Of a stretch of 64,000 nucleotides of DNA, positions 56,534 through 64,000 are shown one piece after another; the stretch's first letter is position 1; every line of letters begins with the position of its first letter. The DNA is taken from positions 186,001-250,000 of the forward strand of contig JAITYX010000120.1 in NCBI GenBank assembly GCA_021018815.1. Reading direction: 5' to 3'. Below the pieces are notes generated by a model, which saw nothing but the letters and a program-made list of their open reading frames with translations, was not told where the DNA came from and searched no databases. The translations under genes were made by a program, and so were the position numbers. The DNA is from Talinum fruticosum. Its lineage: Eukaryota > Streptophyta > Magnoliopsida > Caryophyllales > Talinaceae.

Positions 56534-57076
56534 GACCGAGTCTAAGAGACGAAGGGTCAAAGTAGACGCTAAAGGGAACCTAAACTTGATCGCGATGCTT
56601 GAGCTCGAAGTTGGGTAAAGGATTCTAAGCTTGGCTTAATAAGAGCCTGAAGCTTGGTATATCTTGGTGCTGAAACTCCGATCCTTCTTTGATCCGAAGC
56701 TTGGCTAAATAATTTGTTATGCTAGCACACTTGTTACTTGCACAACCGAATTCACAAAAGTTCGGTGTTTTACCCGAGTAATTTAGTAAAAAACGACTGA
56801 TAAAACTGTTTCGGAAAAGCTTATTAGTGGGCCCAAAACTCCCACTTGCATGCATAAGGAGACAAAGATCACGTCTCAATTGGGCAAGCTTGAATAAACT
56901 AGGGAGGTGGGTTAGGCTTCAAAGGTCGTCTCCGATTATACCTCTAAGCGCCTTGTGGCCGGCGCCGCCAGCCTTTAGCAGACGTGGCCCCTGGCGTGTC
57001 CTACCGGATTCCCTTGGTTGCCCACTACTTTCTTAGCTCTTGTTGTATGTGCTTCAATGCCTTGACCGAATTTGCC
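56534..57076. other. Tat-B upstream region of cargo gene 1
   Basis: Noncoding; it matches 47560-47965 of Tat-A in its first 320 bases. The remainder up to the TATA box is unique to Tat-B in this window because Tat-A is deleted there. Confidence 0.55.
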
Positions 57077-57084
57077 TATAAAAG
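57077..57084 (+). promoter_or_regulatory. TATA box of the Tat-B PMD gene
   Basis: TATAAAAG in the context GCCTATAAAAGGGAG, followed by a CT-rich leader (57115-57180) and the ATG at 57206. Distance and composition fit a plant core promoter. Confidence 0.65.
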
Positions 57085-57205
57085 GGAGTGCATGGTGTGT
57101 TTCATTTTGCGCACCAACTCTTCTTCTTACTCTTGTTATTCTCTTGTGTTTCCTTGCTTTGGTCCTTCTTAAAAACTAGTTGGTTCTCAAAAATTTCTCG
57201 TCTTT

Positions 57206-59750
57206 ATGATGTCCGGAAGAAAAGCTCATCCTACTAGGAGAACTAGAGTAGAGAGTCTTACTCAAGACTCTTTCCTCGAGCAAGAATGGCATCCTCAAAA
57301 GGTATGGAATCCAAGTGACCTTCTAGTTGAGGCTGAAAACCATGTTTCCTCGCTAGCTATTTCCTCTTGGGTAAGCTAATGTGCTTAAACTTCTTCATTT
57401 TCTAGTTTAGAAGAACTCCCTAACCCAAAATCTTGTTGGATTTTGTCTTGCGGAAAGGCTCAATTCGAAGTAGTGGAGCCATTCCCAAGTTCATGGAGAC
57501 ATGCGGGAGGATGAACTTTCCTCCCGAGAATGTCATGTACAATGCTAGGTTCGAACCTGTTTACATCACTTTATATCACCTTACCGATAAGAGGGAGAGA
57601 GATACCATTATAGCCATTAGTTAGCGTTTTTGGGATACTACGAACACGTTCCACCTCCCATTCGGTGGGATGAACATAACTCCTTTTGACTTTACTATTT
57701 TATCCGGTTTGGGCTTTTCGGGAGAACCTCTAGCCTATGACCAAAATTTGTACAAAAATCGTGACTACCTTTGTCACCTCTTTGGCCCTATAGCCGATAA
57801 ATTTCCACATAATTATCACTTTAAGTATATTGTTCTTTTCGAGGCTTTTGAGGATGTTGTTTTCCGGCCTCAACATTCTCCTCAACAACAAATCAGGATC
57901 GTGCTTGCTCTTCTCTTGAGTACGATCCTCTTTTCCGACCAGGCCGCCAAGGTTCATGTTTACTATTTGGTGAACTTAGTGGACCTTGATAAAATAAAGG
58001 AGCTTAATTAGGGTGCTCCCATATAGACTTACCCGATTAGGGGCCTCCGTGCCGATGTGTGGCACACAAAACAGAGCGGGATTCCACTAATTATCTTCCC
58101 TTTAATGGCTTATGGAAGATTATTGAGGTATGCTGAAATTTTCTAATATTTATTCTTTTCATCTTACGGGGATAAAAAGCCTTACTTGATTTGTCAAAAT
58201 GTAGCCGTGGTTGTACAAATATTTCTCGCATCTCTCTCCAGGTTCAACAAATCGGCTCATATTTTCAAGCATTCGCGTCATGGACCAAAGTCTATCTTCA
58301 ATGCCCTAAGATTCATGGAATAGATTTCTTGAGGTTAGCCCTCAACCGTGTGGACTCGATATGCTTCTTCTCTTCTAAAAACTTGCTCCAAAACGTGCTT
58401 AAGAGAACCTTTTACCACATTTTTAGTCCTTTGACTTTGCCTATAGCTCGTACCACTACCTGTGGGGCTTCCCATGGTGCACACCAGCCTTGAATTTTTC
58501 CTGTTGCTCTTCATCGTTGCTAGCTGATTTCTTGATAATTCTTGTGTGTAGGCTAATTTCCATCCTTAGGCCCAACTTTAACTCCTTCAAACTATCCTTA
58601 TGGCAATGGAATTAAGCGAAAGAAGGATCTTGTTTGAAGGTCCGTTTGGTTTTGGTGGTATCTTGGGCGGATGGTCACTCGCTCAAATCCGAGTCAATAC
58701 GCGGTCTCCGTTTTTCCGGTTGATCTACCTCCGATCATGTTCGACCTTTGTTCTCTCCCTCTAAATGAGCAAGCGGCGGCTATGGTGGGGTATCCATTTA
58801 CTTCATTCTTGAATTTGAACACATATTACGCCCATCATGCAGCACGTATTGTGAACCAATTGGTGAGTTCTCAATTTCTTCTTTGTAACTTGAATTTCGG
58901 CATGGAAATTAATCATCATCTTTTGTTTTTGGCAGCTCACTCCTACCGATATCCATATCCCAAGTATTGATGTGGATATTACTTTTCTCGGGAATCTCCT
59001 CGTTTCGTAAGAATTCTCGAAATCCCGGAAGAGGAATGTGTTAGGCATCCCTTCCCTAGGAATTGGCGAGGGTAAGAGTTATATGCTCTTCTCTTTAGTT
59101 GTATGCTAAAGATAATTTTCTTACTGATATCATTGAATGAACTTTGTAGTATAACTGGGAGCAATCAACAACCATGTCTATCGGTTTTCAATATGCTCTC
59201 CGGGGAATCCAAAACTTTTTACTCGGGCAATCTTTTCTTAATTTTCGAGTAAGTCCTTTATTAATAGAGTGCTAATTTTATTAAGCTTTTAGTGATTTTC
59301 TAATCGCTCCTTTGATTTTGTAGAGGTGTCGATCTAGAGCACCTCTCGCCAGCAATCTACCGATGTACCCAAGACACATGCTCCTTATCAACCAACACCT
59401 TCTAGTAGTAATGCTAGATAAGGTTCTTCACGACGTTCTTCACCGTGTGATCATCATAAGAGTGCTTTCGAGGCAGGACCGAGCACTTCCATACCTAGCG
59501 CTTCGATGCGGGACGTATCTATTCCCGGGGATAGCTTGAACGTACCTATTTGTAGGCCTTCGATCATCACAGGAACCCTCTTTATTTCCATCGTTCTTCT
59601 TATAGCGGTCCAACCCATGAGGCTTCTCAATCTCGGGACCAAGGAGGTAGCTCATATCAAGGTGATGAAGGTGGCTGATTCTTTGCATCCGTCTTGGATG
59701 ACTTCGGGAATTACATCTTCGATGATGACTCGATGGTGATTCATAGAAGA
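57206..59750 (+). pseudogene. Tat-B antisense cargo gene 1: plant mobile domain (PMD) protein, multi-exon
   Basis: The gene runs antisense to Tat-B pol. Exon 1 starts MMSGRKAHPTRRTRVESL. Near 57630 comes FWDTTNTFHLPFGGMNITPF then DFTILSGLGFSGEPLAYD, the PMD (PF10536) signature; a QQQIRIVLALLLSTILFSDQ and VHVYYLVNLVDLDKI stretch near 57890-57990 matches the middle of the domain. Candidate introns with GT...AG ends lie at 58128-58204, 58863-58935, 59072-59149 and 59249-59323 (77, 73, 78 and 75 bp); others near 57371 and 58477 are less sure. The C-terminus is Ser-rich. In-frame stops (about 57622 and 58009) suggest a recently dead gene. PMD proteins occur in MAIN/MAIL1 and in many plant transposons; the function here is unknown. 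Confidence 0.75.
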
Positions 59751-59776
59751 ATCCTTGCTACTTTCGTTGCTTATTG

Positions 59777-60193
59777 ATTAATGAATCCTTGTAGGGTGTT
59801 TGTTTATTAATGTATTTTTATTTTGTAATGAAGACTCTTATGCAATGGGATGAAATGCAGGACTCTATTCTAAAAAAAATTTTCTTTTATTTAATATGAT
59901 CCACAAAACTTAGGAAAAAAGGTACAAAGACAAATTTTAAAAAAATGCACTAGCCCCCATTCCCCATAAAAGAACATAATAAAAAGATAAAAGGAAAATA
60001 TCAAGTGCATGGTCCATAGTATGCGCCATGGGCCGAGGCAAAAACAGTCCAAGGATTGCTCGGGCCACAAAGAACCGTGAAAATGGGTTGGGCCATAACC
60101 GATCGATGCCGGCTACCTCCAAGTACTCGGCGCAGTTGGGATTGATTCGGTGATTGAGTTGCAATAGGACTCCGAGAACTCCACAAAAACCCC
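59777..60193. other. Tat-B spacer between cargo genes 1 and 2
   Basis: Noncoding, homologous to 49700-50130 of Tat-A. It should contain the end of gene 1 and the upstream promoter of gene 2. Confidence 0.55.
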
Positions 60194-60201
60194 TATAAAT
60201 A
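60194..60201 (+). promoter_or_regulatory. TATA box of Tat-B cargo gene 2
   Basis: TATAAATA 99 bases before the ATG at 60293; the same box occurs in Tat-A at 50135-50142. Confidence 0.68.
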
Positions 60202-60292
60202 GGATCTGTGTAGTGCGGAAGAAATACGAACGCAAAAGCTTTCATCGAGCCAAACTAAAAACACATTATATCTCCCGCTTACATTCAAAACC

Positions 60293-61859
60293 ATGAATTA
60301 CATGACCGAGTTAACCCAGTGGATGCATGAGATAAGTAACATGGATATATCTGGGTTAACCAATTATGGGCTGAATGTCCTATTCAAGCATTCGCTAGGT
60401 GAAGATCCATTGGCCCTTCCTAAGAGTTGTTGTGGCCTACTCGGGATCCTCATAGCCATGTGTTTAGGTTCCGGATAAGGAACTGTGCCCCTACCTGAAG
60501 AGTTCGATGATACACTAGGCAATTTTAAGCGAACAAAACCAGTTATTCCCAAATCTTCGGAAAACCTTCACGAGAAATACAATTACCTATTAGAACCGGG
60601 TGAGTTTGACCAATCTAATGAAGCAGTACCGCAACATGTATACTCGTGCTGAATCCATTATCATTCGTAGGCGGTGGGCTATCATCACTTGTATGATAGG
60701 TGGATTTTTGCTAGTAGGAGGCCATGAAGACTTGGCACCCACGGTCCTATCGAATGTATTGGAACAGTTGGAGGATTATTTTTCCCTAACCGCACTAATA
60801 GTAGATGAAACAATGATTGGCTTAAACCAAGTTGAAGCCAATGCCGAACAGAACTTCCGCGGAGCCCCTGTTATTGCAGGTAAGCACAAAACAACAAACG
60901 AAAGCAAGCTAATGTAGACCGGTCAGTGGTGCCAGCCATAAGGCGTTTCCGGCGTCGAGGCCGAGACGCCGGCAGCTTGTGCCCAAAAGATTCTAACTTT
61001 CGTCTCTTCTTTTTGTAGCTATTTATTATTATTTTTATTTTTATCTTGTTGGGCCTAAAAGAGTTGGGCTTTGATCGTGCAGGACACTAACATTTGATTT
61101 TGCATATGTGATATGCGAGATCCGCTTGATGGACCATCTTAAGTTTATTAATGCTCCTTCAAAGTTAGATATATACCTAACGACTCACTTACGCTAGCGA
61201 AAATCAAACCTAGTGGTAGCTAATCACCCGAGTGTCTTAGTGGGAGGAATACCTTAGAAATCACACCAATGATCTTCTATGGTATGTTAAACATTCAAAG
61301 GTGTCCCAGTTTAAAACACATGCCTCACAACACCTGTTCATACGTCTACTAGGCCTAATAGAGAGAACGTATTACTTCTCTAGCCGTGCGTTGCGGCAAA
61401 TGGGTAGAGAGCAAGTAATACCACTATTGGATTGTATCTGGCCCACTACCTTTGACTTGTTCAAAGGGCATGGTGGCCCTAAACGGACTAGTCATGGCCT
61501 CGAATATCGGAGAGGTCTACCGAAGCTGCTAACTCCTGCAGACTTGCCGACCACTCGAAGGCAAACCTAACATCATCTGTTTCTCTCTATTATGTAGAGT
61601 GGATAATAAAAGTAAATCCCAAACGACGAAAAGCACTAAGACTCGGAGAGATTAATCCTGAAGAAGATATCCTTGCTGCTACTCTTTTGCAAATTCGCGA
61701 AATAAACCCTCGGATGGCTGCCATGCTCATCGAAGAGAAGCGTAAGCTAAAGAACTTGAAGAAAGGAGGCCCCGCCGAATTCAAGAATTGAAAGAATACA
61801 CCCAAGATGAAGAAGCTGAGTCTAGAGATCCTAAGGGAAAGAAAGTAAAGATAGATTAG
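60293..61859 (+). pseudogene. Tat-B antisense cargo gene 2, unrecognised protein
   Basis: Starts MNYMTELTQWMHEISNMDIS. After a frame change the conserved block 60600-60880 follows (NLMKQYRNMYTRAESIIIRR, ITCMIGGFLLVGGHEDLAP, LEDYFSLTALIVDETMIGLN). A splice donor CAG|GTAAGC lies at 60879/60880, conserved in Tat-A; the acceptor is unclear. A second block (61301-61570) has RTYYFSSRALRQMGREQVIP and DCIWPTTFDLFKG. The C-terminus is Lys/Glu-rich, ending GKKVKID at 61859. Homologous pieces exist in Tat-A and Tat-C. It may be a distant PMD relative or part of the same gene as cargo gene 1, but I cannot assign it. Confidence 0.58.
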
Positions 61860-62250
61860 GGCTCGGACTCTTAGGATAAAATAAAAGAAAGGGGGATTAG
61901 TTTCGCCTCTTTAGAACAGTTGTTTATTTTTATTTACAAGTAGTATGCTTGCAATTATTTTCCTTTAGCTATGTATTTAGGTAAGTAGTAGGCTTTCCTT
62001 TTATTAAATAAAAGTAAGTATTGTGCTATACTTTTATATTTTTATTGCACACTTAGAGATAAAAATAACAAATAGATGAATTGGATCGCCTAACTGGACC
62101 GCCCTTAAATAAAAGATACCGATGGATTGCCTAATTGGGCCATCCATAAAATAAATAAACCGAGATAATCAAAGGAAAAACCAGAATAAGAGGGATAACT
62201 ATGGCCCGACCAGCCCACTATTGTCCTGGTGGTAGTCGGCGCCGCCTTGG
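61860..62250. other. Tat-B spacer between converging cargo gene 2 and pol ends
   Basis: AT-rich and noncoding, homologous to 51713-52130. It carries ATTAAATAAAAG-type sequence near 62005 that could serve polyadenylation. Confidence 0.5.
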
Positions 62251-64000
62251 CCTAGCCTGGTTGGATCGGACTCGGTCTACTACCTAGGGGTATGCTAGGC
62301 GTAATATTTCTTCAATTGATCTAAGCTGGCATACAGGAAAATCTCTTCTCCATCCAAATCGAGTTAATTTGACCGCTCCACCGGGTAAAATCCGACTAAG
62401 TATAAACGGACCTTACCAATTGGGCTTAAACTTTTCCTCACGGGTCTCGAATTAGTGCTCTTATTTCCTTAAGGACCAAATCCCCAATTTCCAAATGTCG
62501 AGGCTTAACCTTCTTATTAAATCCCTTGCATATGCCAACCTATTATATTTGGACATTATGTAAGGCGTTGAGTTGCCTCGCATCCAGGTAAAACTAAGTC
62601 CTCATAACATGCTTTGGCCCAATTTGCTTCGAATTTGGCTCTCGGGAATTATACTAAACGAGGGAATTACAATTTCAATTGGAAGGACTGCTTCCATGCC
62701 ATAAAATAAAGAATAAGACGTTGCTCCCATATAGGTTCTCATGGAAGTTCTATATCCCCACAAAGCACAAGGCAATTTATCGGCCAATCTTTATAGGTAA
62801 CTCGCCATTTTCTCCGTTGGTTTGAGGACGATATGGGGAAGATTTGTGATGCCGGATGTTATACCTACCCAACAAATCTGCTACTTCTTAAAATGGCTTC
62901 CATGATCAAGAATTAACTCGTCGGACACCCCATAACGATAGATAATATTCGAATGATGAATTTGGCTACCGCTTTGACGTGAAAGTTGCATAGGAAGCCG
63001 CCTCTACCCATTTGGTAAAGTGGTCGATTGCTACTAACACAAATTCATGACCGCTTGTTCCTTTAGGAGTCACCTTGCTAATAATGTCTATTCCCCAAAT
63101 TTAAAATGGCCAGGGTAAGGATAACGTTGTAAGAAATGACGGTGGTTGGGGTTGTAAGTCTACATACACCGACTTTTATGGCACCTTCTAACAAAGTCAT
63201 GACAGATCGATGCTATGGTTGACCAGACAATAACCAAGCCTCCGAACCTTGTGGACCAACATCCTATCATTCATATGAGGTCCACACTCACCACCATGAA
63301 TCTCCTCCATACGGTACTTTGCTTCATTTTGATTGACACAAAGTAAGTTAATCCCAAAATTAGTTTTCTTAAACAATTGCCCCTAACCGATGAAGAACCG
63401 GCCGGCCAACATCTTGATGGCTCGTTGGGCTCTAGGTGTGGAGTCCAAGGGATACTCTTGCTTGTCCAAATACTAATAAATGTGATGAAATCAATTGATA
63501 TGTTCAATATTAGACACTTCTAATGCGCAGATGTGTGCGGGATGACTCCGTCACTCAATATGAATGAGCATTAGGTGAATGCCAGATAGCGATATTGATC
63601 ATGGATGCTAACTTAGCTAATGCATCCGCAAATTGATTATCATCCCTAGGAAGGTAAGTGAAAGAGATGTTCTCAAAGCGTTTAGATAATTCTGTCAAGT
63701 ATTCTTGGTAGGGTGATAAGGCTTCACTATGTACCTTCCACCTTTGTTAAATCCGGTTGATGATCAAACTGAAATCACCGAAAACCCCGATATTATTGAC
63801 ACCAATCTCTATTGTAGCCTCAAGTCCTATGATACAAGCCTCATACTCTACAACATTATTCGTGACCTCGAAGTCTAGTTTGACTCGAAATGGGAGTATG
63901 TGCTCCCTTCGGCGAGACTAAAAGCTTTCTTACTCCAAAGCCCTTCGATTCGAGGTGCCATCAAAGTACATTGTCAAAACGTCCATCTCTACTTGCAAAA
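62251..64000 (-). pseudogene. Tat-B pol, C-terminal part: archaeal-type RNase H and integrase
   Basis: From the window edge leftward: the second RNase H (about 63990-63600, MYFDGTSN-like start and a TN.VEYEACI match), then integrase. The integrase C-terminal part (62787-62602) is the clearest piece: KLPCALWGYRTSMRTYMGAT then YSLFYGMEAVLPIEIVIPSF, the standard Tat/Athila pattern. Other parts are in short frames. N-terminal pol lies outside the window. Confidence 0.82.

Larger units (their letters stand above)
54509..64000 (-). mobile_element. Tat-B: Tat-lineage Ty3-gypsy retrotransposon inserted in the Tat-A RT, runs off the window
   Basis: It begins with an LTR (TGTAGGAACC at 54509) inside the Tat-A RT. 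Then come cargo gene 1 (PMD), cargo gene 2 and pol up to the second RNase H at the window edge. It is the youngest of the three by nesting and has the most complete cargo. The rest (RT, protease, gag, PBS, 5' LTR) lies right of 64000. Confidence 0.85.

Noticed and set aside
57371..57405. 35-bp GTAAG...CTAG interval as the first intron of the PMD gene
   Set aside because: It is too short for a plant intron and the reading frame after it hits a stop; a different acceptor further on is likely but cannot be fixed.

Overview
This is nuclear DNA from a flowering plant, made almost entirely of transposable elements. I see no confident host gene, rRNA or complete tRNA. The plant assignment rests on SIRE/Maximus-like Ty1-copia elements with an extra gene after pol, Tat-type Ty3-gypsy elements with a second (archaeal-type) RNase H, En/Spm CACTA transposons and plant mobile domain (PMD) coding sequence. 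The species cannot be told. Nearly all coding sequence is broken by stops, frameshifts or insertions.

Layout. (1) 1-14223: Copia-1, minus strand (3' LTR cut by the window edge, extra ORF, RNase H, RT, integrase, protease, gag, PBS, 5' LTR). It is split by two TG...CA insertions with perfect 5-bp target duplications (2902-5869, 6513-9156), probably solo LTRs. (2) 14221-15170: about eleven ~88-bp tandem repeats, each able to form a hairpin; Copia-1 appears to have inserted into this array. (3) 15171-17406: unassigned DNA with a small tRNA-like segment and a possible old LTR. (4) 17407-42487: Copia-2, minus strand, a related element bounded by AAGAA duplications 25 kb apart. It contains a probable solo LTR (18311-21171), three CACTA elements (24934-27118, 29249-34689, 36106-41121) and, inside the second CACTA, a solo LTR of the Copia-1 family (31697-33222). 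(5) 42752-64000: three Tat elements nested in series. Tat-C (plus) is cut at 46239 by Tat-A (minus), whose RT is cut at 54508 by Tat-B (minus), which leaves the window. Tat-A also carries a 0.58-kb MITE.

How the parts relate. Copia-1 and Copia-2 serve as each other's empty sites, and Tat-A, B and C do the same, so most insertion points can be fixed to the base. The insertion order follows: Copia-2, then CACTA-2 inside it, then the Copia-1-family LTR inside CACTA-2; and Tat-C, then Tat-A, then Tat-B.

The most interesting content is the gene cargo of the Tat elements. Antisense to pol lie two TATA-led transcription units. The first encodes a PMD protein and has several 73-78 bp introns. The second encodes an unrecognised protein conserved in all three copies. 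Copia-1 likewise has a TATA box in front of its post-pol ORF.
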